From Cranoglanis bouderius (lineage: Eukaryota; Chordata; Actinopteri; Siluriformes; Cranoglanididae), in NCBI GenBank assembly GCA_023630585.1, contig CM042551.1, positions 17,638,501 to 17,702,500 of the forward strand: 64,000 bases of DNA, written 5' to 3'. Each line of letters starts with the position of its first letter. The first letter of the stretch is position 1. Under the pieces are notes generated by a model. That model was not told the origin of the DNA and did no database searches. It saw nothing but the letters and a program-made list of their open reading frames with translations. The translations under genes and the position numbers were made by a program. Below are positions 12,914-25,923 of the stretch, one piece after another.

Positions 12914-13212
12914 GGGGGTACCTAGGCAAGTGTAGTGTGCATGCAGAAAATTTCAGGTTTGAGACTTCTCTCTTTTTTGTTATGGGGGTGAGAAAGCACA
13001 TTTTTAAAAAAAAAATTCCCCTCACTTTCTCCTGTGATAAAAGGAGAAACTTCTGAGCTGTGGTAACTTAGTGTTTTTTTGTTTTTTAATCACAGGAGAA
13101 ACAACACTACAGCTCTGTTTATGACACTGTTCATTTGTAAAACACCCAACTGAACACTGTAATTCCATATTTGGATAAAATCTATTCACTGTATACTTGC
13201 CTAGGTACCCCC
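12914..13212. mobile_element. MITE-like element with 20-bp terminal inverted repeats
   Basis: GGGGGTACCTAGGCAAGTGT at 12914-12933 is mirrored by TATACTTGCCTAGGTACCCC at 13192-13211, with one mismatch in the paired region. Internal partial complementarity also occurs (CTTTCTCCTGTGAT against ATCACAGGAGAAA). It is about 300 bp with no coding capacity and no clear target-site duplication. Confidence 0.75.
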
Positions 13213-15442
13213 TATAAAAAATTAAGACTGAGACTCGAACCCTTCCCGTTATAAATTGACCCTGGAAAGTGGAACTGTGAGCAATCCTGAGCATTACATT
13301 TGGACTTAAGTTCTAAGTCGAAGAAACACAAATGTGCAAAATGTTTATATATGTACACCTATCTTGTAATGTGCTCTAGAGATCAGCTTTTGTTCCAATT
13401 CCAACTTTGCAATTATTGGACCACTTGACATGGAATGACCCACTGCTCTTTTAGTACTCTTTTTACACACGTATAATCATTGTCTCGTTTGTGGGCGTGA
13501 CAAGTTTGTAAAATCAAGCAACGGCAAAACAGTGGGAAATGGTGTAAACTTCAACATGCATTCAAAGTAATCTTCTGAGTTTTATGAGGACTCATAAACA
13601 CAGCAATGTCTCCACTGATAAAGGACTGGCACTGGCTGGTTAGAAGACATGAAAGGAGATGAGAGCCTTTTGTGTAGAGTATAGGATGCTGGGGTCTTAA
13701 CATACTATTGTTATAAAGACACTTCACGGGCATCTGCCTATTTTAGCCATTGTAGTCTAGTGACTCTGTGCAAAGAATAAAACATTTCTAAACGTGATAC
13801 GCTTATTTTATGTATCTAGACAAAATGTATTATGTATTCAGACTAAAGAATTACGCAGTTATGACTTTTAATTATGCTGACTGATATTTCTCTCTGTTGA
13901 GGCTCGGAGCAAAAAAACATAAAAATTAAAAACAATTATTTCACATAGTGATAAAAGTAGTGAGCCATATATAATTACACTTGGTAACAAATGTGTTACA
14001 TTTTAATGGAAACCAATGGAATGAAGACAGATGGTATAATTTATAACCCCTCTATATATGGGGAAGTTGTTTATGTGAAAGTTCACAACATAGGAAAAGC
14101 ATGAAATCTACAGCATAAGCCATTAGTGAGCTTATATATACAATGTTACAGATAAAAGATATATAATAATTTTTCATATCTGTACCCCTTTTGTTTGAAG
14201 GATAATGAGAACAGAGACATAAGCCTTTTGTCAGGAAACATCCTGCTTTTGCTGGAGAAAAGAGTGAAGAGGAACAGGGAAGGAAGCACTGAGAGAGTTT
14301 TCATGGTGTCAGGGGAGAATGTCCATCTTTGCGTTCTTGAAAAAAAAAGAAAAGAAAAGAAAACATGTGCAGCAGTTCCCAAAGGGTCCAGCAGTGCATT
14401 AGTGTGTCCAAGCAAAACCGATCAGTCAAAAAGACCTTTATGTGGACTGGCTTTGTCTCATGAGGTTTAAATTGGACTGCTGACACAGGCTGGAGGAGAT
14501 GACATGGCTCAACTGTGTCTGGGTACATGGTGCTAGCGTCTGGACACATGACTGTCCTGACCCAAACCCAGAGCTGCTACCACCACTCCCAACACAAACC
14601 ATTTCAGCCATTACAGCACCTCTTGGCTCATGTCTGTGGGGTGCTGTTTCCACAACATTCACAGTCGTTTGCTGACTTAGTGCTCCGCTGATCAATTTAC
14701 ACAGTGTCCATACAGTGTGTGCTCATACGTTTGGCCCATTGGTGGGATGTGTGTTAGATGGCTGAGTTGTTAGTTCAGAGAAGTATCCGGCCTGTTTGCT
14801 CAGCTTTTAAATGGCCATAACCGAGAGGCTAATAGTAGCAAACAAAACAGTGGCCTTATGGTGCTCAGTGGGGTTCCATCATGGAGTGAAGTCAGGAGTG
14901 AGCTCCCTCCCTCTTCCTCTGTTTGTTGGGAGATATGTGCCGAGTGTTTTTTTCACCCCCCCTGGCTCGCTGTGTTGGATCTACCAGTGGTATGTACAGT
15001 GCGTCCATAAACCAAAGACTCAATGCTAGAAAACGACTGTAACATAAACCTGCTTTCCACATTAGATTGGGGTGAACTACTACTTTAAATGAATCACATT
15101 TTTGACAGATTATGACCAGTAGTCTAACAAATGTACCAAATACTGTACATGTTTTCAATATAACTGAACAAGTGGACAGTGGGACTTGGGCTGTAGAGTA
15201 ATTCAAGAGCAGAGCTCTGAAAGCCCTTGTTTACTGGGTGGCATCTAACGCTGCATGTGTGATAGTTATCACTTCCAGGGGCAACCCGAGTGCTGCTCTG
15301 TCATCTATTTTTATACCTCTGATAGGATTACAACCCTCTAATCTGACAGGCTAAAATGTCCAACGTCAGAAAACACAGCATGTCTGTCAACTGCTGTCTG
15401 CTACCCTACTGCTGTATCACTCACCTTCATAATCACTGTAAA
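13213..15442. other. Intergenic sequence with no recognised gene
   Basis: Several open frames of 60-91 codons overlap on both strands at 14146-14695, but none has a known motif, a good start context or splice-site support. Confidence 0.5.
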
Positions 15443-15681
15443 TTATCCATCCATCCAGTCTATCCCTGGAGTCTATCCCAGGGGACTTGGGGCACAAGGT
15501 GGGGGATACCCTCAACGGGGTGCCAACCCATCGCAGGGCGCAATCACACACCTATTCACACACTACGGACAATTTGGAAAGGCCAATCCTCCAACAACAC
15601 ATGTCTTTGGACTGGGGAAGGAAACCAGAGTACCCGGAGGAAACCCCCAAAGCACAGGGAGAACATGCAAAAACATGTTAT
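15443..15681 (-). mobile_element. tRNA-derived SINE, 5'-truncated copy
   Basis: In antisense the sequence reads from the ATGG-type tail (CCATCCATCCA at 15449) back through GGCACCCCGTTGAGGGTATC-like and CATGTCTTTGGACTGG blocks. It matches the bodies of the copies at 24890, 25591 and 36854. The tRNA-like head is missing. It shares the core of DANA/Mermaid-type fish SINEs. Confidence 0.8.
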
Positions 15682-18600
15682 ATTTTAGTTTTTTAAGTAG
15701 TTATATTTTCTGATCACGTAGAACATCAATTATTTTATATACATTTTCTATGAATTAATTCTTGTGAACATGCCACTCTAGAGACTGGTAACATTTTTAA
15801 GACATTTTGCTAAGTAAAGAATGAAAAACTACAAGGCATAATCAAAGATAGGTTGGTGTAATGCTATCTCTGCCTGAAATTGATTATTCTCCACTAACAG
15901 CACATCCCGAAATGTTTTATTCCCTTTATGCCAAAGCAATTCCCCATCACTAACAACTTCTTATTTATTAAAGAATTATTTTTTTCCTGTTAATTGTGAC
16001 ATTTAATAATTAAGTTTTGCATGATCGCTTACATTATAGCAACGTTAAACAGTTGTTCCCTCACCACCCTCTCATTTTTTCTCTCTCTTGAAGTTGCAGC
16101 TTGTTTTACAAAGAAACAAATACAGTCCATACAGACTTTCCTGTGTCAGGGAAACTTTACTTAAAGGAACAGCTCTTAGGTTAAGTCAAGTTAAGTTTTG
16201 TGCAGCATTGCTGTGAAAGTTGTTCCTATAGAAATGAGAACGTATTACAACGAGCTGACCAGTACACAGTTCTAGTATAAGAAGTCTCCGATATAACAGG
16301 TACTGCAAAAGATATGTGCAAAACGGTAACAAAATAATTAAAATTAAAAAAAAAAAAAAAAAACAGCACTGTTGTATAATAATTAATAAATATCAGTGTG
16401 GAAATATTTTAACGGTAAATTAAATCTATTTTCTCACAGAAAGAAAGCTCCCATTGGTATGAGTTTAGAATGCAATACCTAATCCATAAGATACAGTAAG
16501 GTTTTAACAAATGTCATGTCTGGTTAAATGTTCCATAAATGACGTTCAGCCATGTTGAGCACCATGCTTTCTTGTTTACAAAGTGAGCGTAAATCTCCCT
16601 GCTAGAGGTCTTTAGGGGCTCTGTGGCCATGCTGTGGGTCAGAGTCGGGTCGTCCCACACATCTGCTCAAACCATTACCCCAATAACGTGCTCCAGCTCA
16701 TCTACCATTCCTGCTGCAAATCAGGCCTATCTGCTCCCTGTTCCTCCCCTTCCTTATCAAAACAGTACAGTATTACTGCTGAAGATAAATATGCACCCAA
16801 GGAGTTTTCACTCTCTGCTACGAGTGTTAATATATGAGGCTACAGATAGAAGCTCAGGACAGACATAGGATATACGGCGATACGGTTTGATTGGGTTATG
16901 TGTTTGGAATTAGCGTCTGTGAGCATATTAGTCAGGGGGCGCAGGTCAGACACTGTGGCTTAGGGTCCCTGTTACTGACAAATGCACCACATGTGCAAGC
17001 ATGAGGTGAACTGCTTAAATGATTTTGAATGTTTTTGCAGATGCCTGCTGCCTCATGTTAAGCTTCACCACAAAAGGTGCCCAAGGGTTCAAATTTATAA
17101 AGGTTGTAGGTTGAGTTTTAGAAAAAGATACCTGTAAAGTAATGTAATATTTCATATTGTACAACAGCTGCCAAATGTTTGAGGACATTTCCTCTATATA
17201 TGCTTTAGAATAGAACATATGTTATAGTGTATGGGTTTTTTTCCGTTTACATAAGCAGATAATCCAAGTTTTAACAATCATTAACAAAGAATACAAAAGC
17301 CACCATCACACGAAAGCCATAATTCTTCAATCTGGTGTATATTGACATGAGTTTCTTAAGAAACTACCCAACTAAATGCCTCATGCTTTTCTCATAATTA
17401 CACTAGGAGTGTTTCATTCTTCTTGCCAATGTGAAGATGAAAGACTCCTCTGAAATTCCTACACATGGAAGCAGTCCTTAATTTAATATGATTTCTATTT
17501 TTGTCAGCCTGGAGCAATGGCCCACACGTGTGCATAAGCGGGCATCACCAATTTAACACCTTGCTGCCAGATCAAACATGTATCCAGGTTAGAGGTCTGA
17601 GCACGGTGTGCACAGATCCATCCAGGAGCAGCGTCAAACCTGATCTGTCTCACATACCTGTATACGTATATTGCTTTGGGAGCGGCCTCTCAAGGCAAAG
17701 GTTAGTGCAGCTCAGTGTGTAAATCACGCTGGGTGAAAAGCATGATAACATACTCCATATACCAAAACTATGTCTCAGCCTTCATCTCGAGCCCTGCATT
17801 AGGTAACGGACTGAACCTAATGTGACAAATAGAGGTCTTTTATGGTGACACCAAGCTCCCCAGCTGCTTCAAGGTGGTCTCTGTACTCACGGACTCTAAT
17901 TGCTATTGTCCATTCTGGTGTTAATTTTCGCAGGATTCTCCCTCCAGTTTTCACACTTTCCTGTTTTCTTTCTATAATGGTTTCCTTTTTGCCGGAGTGT
18001 AGTGTGCCTCTCTGTCACCTTCCCAACTAATTACTTTCGAATGAGATCATTGTTCTACCACAGTGAGGAGCTTTGAAATGGAGCAGGTAATATACAGTAT
18101 GTAAGTAATGTTTGAAGAGCATATGCAGCTAGAAAATTCTCTGTTTGACAGTGGGTGGAAATAATTAGCTGTCAGAAAGATCTGTCAGAAATTGCTGTTA
18201 GATTCTATTGATCTTTTATTCACATTCAGAAGCTTTTTTTAATTGCTTCAGTTGATCCTTTTGTAATAATATCTAGCTTAAGTCAGGCGAGAGATTCTTA
18301 TTAAGAAAGAGCTGCACAAAACAGGTCAAGCTACAATAATGTGCTTTTTGAACACCTCTATAATTTAAATGCTTTTTTTTTTTTCTGTTTTCACTTTTCA
18401 TTTCTGGTTCTATGCATATTTACAGACAATGTTCCATGGGCCTAACCGAATAAAAAAAACTGCCTGTCTCAGGAAGACTATGGTTTTTCTGTCATGTATC
18501 TGAACAATTTATGCAGGAAGAGGTATATATATATATATATATATAATTTAATGTAATTTTCATACATTTCAGCGCTATGGGTTTATTTGTCTTTGTTCAT

Positions 18601-21182
18601 TGATGTGTCTGTTAAATTTGAAAGTTAATTTATATATATAAAAAAACCTTCTTGAGAAATTAGACTGTTTCGCACGGAAAGCATTTTAATCGTCCCTAGC
18701 AAACATGTCTCATTGAATACTCTTAACGTGCATTTAAATCCACAGCAGCTTTTTTTTTTTCAACTTTCCAGTAATCACAGAATAATGCATGTCTTTTAAG
18801 ATGTAGTTGCTATTGCTTTTATCACCTCTATACTCTCAATCAGCCTGTTCGGAAAAAAAGAAAAGAAATTAAAAAAAAACAGCCAGACTGATTAAATGAT
18901 TGATTGCAGTGACAGCTACATCCGGTAGAAAAGCTTTCACCATAAGGTAGTTTTCTCTAAATAAATGCACAGCATACAGTATAAACTTGATATGTCTGTG
19001 TTCATTTATTATAGATGCACCCCTGAGAAACCAAAATTGTCTAAATGACCCATTTGGATCAGTTTCTGCCATTAGCTATTATACAAAAATGTTTTTTTAA
19101 TGGACTACATTTTCCAAAGTGTGTCCCCAGTGCCAGTTACCACCTATGCAAAGTTCATCCAAGATGCTGTGACTGACCAAGCAGAGTACACCCCATCCAA
19201 TTGGATTACAGCTCTCATCTATGCTTCTGTTTTTTCAGAAAATTCAGTGTATCTCTGGGCTGAGCAGGTGAATGGGTGTGCACTGGACAGCATGGCTAGA
19301 AAGAGAAAGAGAAGGAAAAAGGGCTGAGAGTGTACGAGCAGATGGTAGGGCAGAGCCCTTGGGGGGTTAGGAGCAATGTTATACCCTGGGATCGAGATAT
19401 CTAATAATGCCCTGTTGAGCTTCCCACCTGTGGTTTACTTCCAGACAATGTTATCTCATCTCCCTAACCTATTGTGTGTTTCATTGGCTGTAATGACAGT
19501 ACGGGGACCCACACAGCGATGCAGTCTTCTCCCTTGAGAGCCAGGCCCTGGGAATGGCTCAGCAATCAGCGCTCTCGATCTCTCAATAACACCCTATTCC
19601 AAACAATACGGGACACTGAGATCTGCTTTGGGAATTTGTGAATAAGTCATAAGCTTTAGAAACGGCCAATAAAGAGTCGAGATCAGAGGACACTCTGATA
19701 AAGCTAGATGACTCTTCTTTTCATTGGAATGACTCCTGAATTCATGTGTCCAATAATAAAATTCTCCTTCACTTGTACTACTCCAATTATTTCAGACGGA
19801 GCATCCAGACTGCAAGTCAAATCCGATCATACACATACGACAGCGAGATGTTGCATGCCTTAGATGGCCCGTTCCCTTGCTTCCCTTATCACTCCCAACA
19901 TGCACACTATCCTAAATCCCTCTGCTCAACCCACACACTTTAATCCTCACGTGGAATGCAGCTGACCCTTGCCTGTTGCCTGGAATGTGCCACAATGAGG
20001 GTCGGGTCAGATGCTACAGTTCAAGTTAATGTTTCACACATACACCTGCAAAGATAACTCCAAAAATCAAAACGTATGGGTTAGAAAGTATCACGAGAGC
20101 TTCATACAACATGACAAGTAATTAGCCTTATGCTCATACCATATCTGTTCTGCAGTGGTTTGTGTGAATTTGATCAGGCACTGGTCAAAGAGTTTCCTTT
20201 GGGGAGCTCTTACAAAGAACCTGAATGCATCTGCAGATCTCCTTTGCTGATGCCAGATTCTCTTACACATTGTGTTTGTGCTCTTTAATCCACAATCTGT
20301 GTTTGCCAAACAAAAGAGGACATTGTGTCAGAGGATCAAATAGTTGAAGCACACCCAGGCACTCCTGGAAATAGCTTAGGCCACGATCCCATTCCTGAGA
20401 ACAAAGGAATAGAAAGAAAGAAGGGTGAAGAGATAATAAAGAGATCTCCTCACCTGCTCTAATACACCACTGAAAGGTAACACAAAAGTCTTTATCAAAT
20501 TCAATAGTAGTATTATGATCATAACTGCCATATTTTTCAAACTTTTATCAATATATTTTGCAGTCTTTACCCTTCATTACCTATTCACTGTAGATTGCCT
20601 TTTTCTGGACATGCATTAATTTGAATTGATTTGATCTAAAATATATAGAATTGCATAAATATAAAGCCAAAAAAACAAAAGCAAATTGTTGTGTTTTAAA
20701 GTTTAAAGAACCACCACCTTAGATAGGCCTGTCCCAAGCTCCAAACTTTCTCTCCAGCGTTGCTAATCCACATTTTCCCCAGGGCAAAAAAGGATCATTA
20801 ATTTTGTATGCCAATTATCTATAAAAATCCCTGCTGTCTCTCATCAATATCACTGAGTTTTCTTTCTCAAATTGCGTCCCCCTAACCTTCCTAGGCAGTT
20901 CATCTGGCCTGTGCCTCTTTAGAGTCTTTAGAGCTGTTTGTGCTCACAGAAATGATAATTAATTTAGAATTATATACTATACACTATGATTAAAGTGGCA
21001 CACTTTACTTCAACAACAAATAACACTTTAAATGGAAATGAAAAGTGCTGTTTAATAAGTGTTTATATTAGGAAATCAGAATGTCAGCTTCGGTCTTATA
21101 ATAACTAAGAGCGGTAATAAGGGTCTCAGAAAATTTTTTGTTATTGTATTGTTTTCAAGAGACTCTTAAAAGCCTCTCAAGT
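15682..21182. other. Intergenic sequence with no recognised gene
   Basis: Holds short homopolymers (A-run at 16346-16363) and a small (TA)n at 18522-18545. The 75-codon frame at 19100-19327 and the others show no known domain. Conserved noncoding elements cannot be excluded by eye. Confidence 0.5.
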
Positions 21183-21655
21183 GATTACAGCTACAAAACA
21201 TTTCACATTAAAGAGTATTTAAACAAGTTTTAAACAAGTTTCAGGAAAAGGCTAATCAAAGCCGCAAACACGCAAGAGTGGGTTATATTAAGAATGAAAA
21301 TAAATTTGAAATTCTAATGAAGTCCCATTCATGTAAACATTAAATCGTCAATATGTATTGAGTTTCACTACAGAAAGGGAAAGAAACAGTCCACTGCAAC
21401 AAAACCAAATCCATTGTAGATATCACAAATGTTTTGCATGATTTTAACCCTTTATACATTTGGTATTGTTTGCTATTGATTGTTTCTGATATGAGCTGTA
21501 TGTAAACACTGACAAAGGAGCTCAGGAATGTCTGGAATCACCTGCGTCTCTATTGAACCAGCGCCAGCACAATGAGAACGAGGTGTGAGGTGTAAACCTC
21601 TACTGCCAGCAGGTCATGTCACCCCTCTCTCCGTATATAGCCGCCATGAAAGAAA
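21183..21655 (+). repeat. Duplicated noncoding block, copy 1
   Basis: From ATTACAGCTACAAAACATTT to about GCCATGAAAGAAAAAG this block matches 23470-23895 in the same orientation with many substitutions and small indels. The best-kept core is TGTAGATATCACAAATGTTT followed by GCATGATTTTAACC. Further matching stretches are GAGCTCAGGAATGTCTGGAA in this copy (one G/T difference near its start) and ACCAGCAGGTCAT-like sequence. It has no terminal inverted repeats, A-tail or tRNA head. It may be a local segmental duplication or two copies of an unknown repeat. Confidence 0.75.
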
Positions 21656-23469
21656 AAGATAAACATGCTTATTATCCTGACTACAGAGAGATGTGTCATA
21701 ACAAACAGCCATTACTTTGAAGATAAAAAATCTCTGAGATCACAGTCACACAGAAAGATTAAGTAGTTCTTCTCATATCTCTTGATATTGACATGGTATC
21801 TTTGGAAAAGCTGTTATTACTTTCATGCATCATCAAAGATTTCAGAGCTAAAGCCAAAAAACATACAGCATCCACTCAGAATAATCTTACAGGCAAAAAA
21901 TGATATCTGGAAAAAAAAAAGAAGAAGGATATCTTTAGGATAATCAACAAAATTGCTGACTGTATAGCTTCTTGTGGAATTGTCAACGCCACTAGCAAAC
22001 ACTGGGAGAAAAAAAAAAAACTAAACAAGAGAAGGAAATCTGTAATTGGCCCTCTGCTGTAAAACTGACGAGCTGGTATTTCCATGAGCCTCCCTGCTCT
22101 TATCAGAGCCTGGCCAGGCGCCTGCACGCAGTCCACCAGCGGGAGGCTGAGGGAGGAATCAGATGCATGCTGGTAGCTTGTGAACTACAGCTAGTGGTCA
22201 TGTGTTTGTCGACATGCTTGGGCAGTCATTAGTCAAGATTTACACCACTTTGTTTTCAGAGGTATGACCTGACCATTATGACCTGAGGACTTTTCCTCAA
22301 CATTCATCTGTGATGAAAATTTGGGGTTGGTCTGGAATATTCTCTGGCGTCAAAATAAATCAATTCCCATCAGTGAGTAGGCCTACTGGAGAACTTTATT
22401 CAAATGAGTGATTCGGATATGGTTTGGACTGAAAATCCGCAATAACAGTCTAAATGAATCATTTACTGTATAGTTGTTAAAATCCTAAAGAAAGCAGAAA
22501 ATGTTTTCTTTTTTTTTTTGGCTTGATCTGGTCTCCAAAGCTCTTTGAAAGAAGATTAAACAAACCTAAATGATCTTTTAATTCAGGGCCTGGTATCAGC
22601 ATGATTAGACATGAAAGCTGTGGGACATTTATGAGGCATACCAATGGAAAAACAACAAAAACATCATCTAGATGTTCCACAGCAGCACATCCGGTGCAAT
22701 GTGGCCGTCCCAGTGTCCAGCAGTGTTGATCTGTTTGCTTTGCGGCTATCGAGTGGAAAAAGTGACTCATGGTGTGACTCGGCAAGTCACAACCCGCTGC
22801 CACTGTTGGCCTCGCTCATCAGCTGAGCCCAGCATAAACATCACTCTGTTCAGCAGCATGGGGCAAACTTTCCCTCTATGCACTGATGCACACACTTCCT
22901 GCCGGATCAGTTAGTGTCTGCTGTAGATGCAGGAGAACTCCTCAACTTTATTCGGATCATCAGTTAAAGAAGTAATGGCCGAAGTACTAGGAAATGGAAA
23001 GGTGGTTTAATGGTTAAATATGCAGTGAAACTCCAAGGAGATAAACTACGGTGAGCTGTCTCATCATAGCCATATTGAGCACTATGCACTAGCAACTGGT
23101 GAAGAACAATATTTGTGTATCAAATAGGCACACAGACTGGGTTATTCTTTCTACCTAAACAATGAGTTGTGCCTATTTGGTCATATTATTAGGTTATTTG
23201 CACAGTGATGGGTTGTTTTTGTGTAACCTACATAGCTGTTGGGTCTCAGTGACAGTGGAGAGAATGAAGTCTCCCCCCTCCTTCATTACTACCAGCTACT
23301 TTATAACATGTTTGCTTATTTAGCATTAGCTTAGATAACTGCATTATACTGTATATGCTTGGATCCTAAAATCCTGTCAGAATCCTGAAATCCTGTCAGG
23401 TTAACTAATGTTAGCTATCTGACTATCCTTAGCAGTGAACATTTTAAACATTTCTGTATATGCTGTATA
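21656..23469. other. Spacer between the two duplicated blocks
   Basis: No recognisable gene. Frames at 22477-22914 on both strands show no known motif. Short A and T runs are present at 21910, 22011 and 22508. Confidence 0.45.
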
Positions 23470-23895
23470 TTACAGCTACAAAACATTTCACGTTAAAGAG
23501 TATTTATCTTTTATGCAAGTTTTTGCCCATCAGGCAAAGGCTAATCATATCCACAAAACATACAAAAGTGGGTTATATTAATAATGAAAATAAAATGTGA
23601 AACTCTTATGAAATCCCATTAATGTAGTCAATACTGTATGTATTGTGTTTAATCACAAAAGAAACAATTCACTGCAACAAAACCACTGCCGTTGTAGATA
23701 TCACAAATGTTTTGCATGATTTTAACCTTTTATACAGATATTGACTGTTTCTGATATGATCTGTATGTCAACAGTGAAAAAGTAGCTCAGGAATGTCTGG
23801 AACCACCTGCGCCTCTATTGAACCAACACCAGCACAGAGAGAAGGAGGTGTGAGTCCTTAAAGCTCTACCACCAGCAGGTCATCACCATGAAAAA
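23470..23895 (+). repeat. Duplicated noncoding block, copy 2
   Basis: Diverged direct copy of 21183-21655, about 2.3 kb downstream. Both copies keep the order TACAAAACATTTCAC, GTGGGTTATATTA, CACTGCAACAAAACCA, TATCACAAATGTTTTGCATG, CAGGAATGTCTGGAA and CAGCAGGTCAT. Confidence 0.75.
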
Positions 23896-24889
23896 AAAAC
23901 AAAACATTTTCTTACATAATAATTGTATGCTTTTTATAGTATAGTTTTTATTTGTGTATAATAAAGTTTGTGTTTATTCAAATGTGTTGACAATGTATAT
24001 AATATGCATCACCCAATCTTTAGTGTTTTTAGATGTATACTATACGGCCAAAATTGTTGCCAAGATTGATGATAGATAACAATTTAACGGGAATTAATGC
24101 CACAAATAAGAAAAACACACTTACTATAAGGTAAAATTGACCCTGAATTCCAGTAAATATGATCCAAAATTCAGTTTGAATAGTCTCAGCATGCTGGGGT
24201 AAATGAAAATATACCCAGCAAACTGTTAAATGAAGAACCCATCATTCTGGTTATTTTCCACCCAGCCTTTTCCCCCCCTACACACCTACACAGCTCCAAA
24301 GCAGTCTCCTTTCTGGTGCTTTTGATTTGATTAATCAGTGCTTTTAAGCAAGTGAAGGGCTATTATTCATTTCCTGCCTTAAGAGGCAGATTTATATCTC
24401 CCATGGCATAGAACCAGCGGAAATAACAGCAGAAAACTTTCCTCTGTATTTACTGCAGACATACGACTGATAGAATCTGCAGACCTGGATGTTATGCAGG
24501 TTCTACCCAGAGGAAATAGTTTATCGTTGGCATTATTGGGGAACAATGCTAATGTGCGGTGTGATAGATAGTGTGCATGATTCCAGGCAGCCCTCACAGG
24601 AAGTGTGGAGGAGGGTGGTCAGCATCACTTTCATCATTCCCTCATCAGTCAGAGATACACCACAGGACCTCAGGTTAGAGCTCTCCAGAAAGCAATGTAT
24701 GCCATTTTTCATTCTTTGATTCAGCAATCAAAGACAAACATACTGTAAATGACTGATTTGGACTTCTAAGGACTGTGTTTTGTTCAAACGTGATTGTCCC
24801 ATGCAGAGAAATTACTGCTGACGCTCTGGTGGGGAAAAAATGCTACATATGTGTATTTTTTTTTTTTTAGGAAGGCAAGTTTATTCGTT
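23896..24889. other. Intergenic sequence with no recognised gene
   Basis: Near 24036 ATACTATACGGCCAAAATTG resembles a worn Tc1-type terminus, but no partner end was found. The remainder is unassigned. Confidence 0.4.
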
Positions 24890-25145
24890 GGCACAGTGGC
24901 TTAGTAGTTAGCACATTTACCTCGCACTTCCCGGGGTTGGGGGTTCAAATTCTGCCACAGTTTAAAGACATGTGTTGTAGGCTAATTCGCATTTCCAAAT
25001 TGTCCGTAGTGTGTGAATGTATGTGGAGTGTCGCCCTGCGATGGATTGGCACCCTGTCCAGGGTGTCCCCCAAGTTCTCTGGGATAGGCTCTAAGCTCCC
25101 TGTGACCCAGTGTAGGATAAGTGGTACAGAAAATGGATGGATGTA
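24890..25145 (+). mobile_element. tRNA-derived SINE, near full length
   Basis: The head has polymerase III promoter boxes at tRNA spacing: box A TGGCTTAGTAG at 24897-24907 and box B GGTTCAAATTC at 24942-24952, about +8 and +53 from the start. The body contains AAAGACATGTGTTG, AAATTGTCCGTAGTGTGTGA and GGGATAGGCTCTAAGCTCC, and the tail is ATGGATGGATG. TATTCGT occurs at 24882-24888 and 25150-25156, a plausible 7-bp target-site duplication. Confidence 0.85.
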
Positions 25146-25189
25146 TGAATATTCGTGATGCAGTGTCATTCATTACATTGCCTGGGGTT

Positions 25190-25476
25190 GTTGTTCATTC
25201 CAAAGGTGTTCAGTGGGTTTGAGGTCAGGGCTCACTCGATCCAATCCAACCTTGAAAAATCATGTCTTTATGGAGCTCACTTTGTGCACAGGGGCATTGT
25301 CATGCTGGAACAAGTTTGGGCCTCTTAGTTCCAGTGAAGGAAATTGTTACTATTGTTACAGCATACAAAGACATTCTATACAATTGTGTGCTTCCAATTT
25401 TGTGCCAATAATTTGAGGAAGAACTACATATGTGTGTGAAGTTCAGGTGTCCACAAACATTTGAGCACATAATGTA
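25190..25476. mobile_element. Tc1/mariner-type non-autonomous element, one-ended remnant
   Basis: AGGGGCATTGTCATGCTGGA, TGTGTGCTTCCAATTTTG and the terminal AGGTGTCCACAAACATTTGA up to TA at 25475 are diagnostic of a widespread fish MITE whose end reads TATGGCCAAAAGTTTGTGG in inverse. The left end is missing or lost next to the SINE at 24890. Non-coding. Confidence 0.7.
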
Positions 25477-25590
25477 CTTTAAACAAATGATATTTTAAAC
25501 AAACAAACAAACAAAAAATCCTTATGCCCTTAAATTTACCTTCTTGATCAGTGAAATGTGGGACATTGTTTTATTTGTGTGGGCCACAGG

Positions 25591-25923
25591 ACCATCCATC
25601 CAGCCTACTTAACCTACACAGGGTCACGGGGAGCCTGGAGCCTATCCCAGGGAACTTGGGACACAAGACAGGGGACACTCTGGATGGGGTGCCAACCCAT
25701 CACAAGGCACAATCTCACATTCACACACTACAGACAATTTTGGAAATGCCAATCAGCCTACAACAAATGTCTTTGGACAGGGGGAGGAAACCGGAGTACC
25801 CAGAGGGAACTCTTGAAGCACAGGGAGAACATGCAAGATCCATGCACACAGGGCGGAGGTGGGATTCGAACCTCCAACCCCGGAGGTGCGAGGGAAACAT
25901 GCTAAACTCTAAGCCACTGTGCC
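25591..25923 (-). mobile_element. tRNA-derived SINE, full length
   Basis: Antisense copy. On the minus strand the head starts GGCACAGTGGCTTAG and carries a perfect box B GGTTCGAATCC (+ strand 25862-25872). The body matches the other copies and the ATGG-type tail lies at 25591-25602. With the SINE at 24890 and the MITE between them it forms a 1-kb repeat cluster. Confidence 0.85.

Noticed and set aside
14146..14695. Cluster of overlapping frames of 80-91 codons
   Set aside because: No family motif, frames on both strands, no splice or start support.
15356..15696. Frames of 110 and 69 codons
   Set aside because: They lie within the antisense SINE body.
25862..25923. tRNA gene suggested by perfect box A/B
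   Set aside because: The boxes are the head of a SINE with a repeat body and ATGG tail; the cloverleaf is not maintained.
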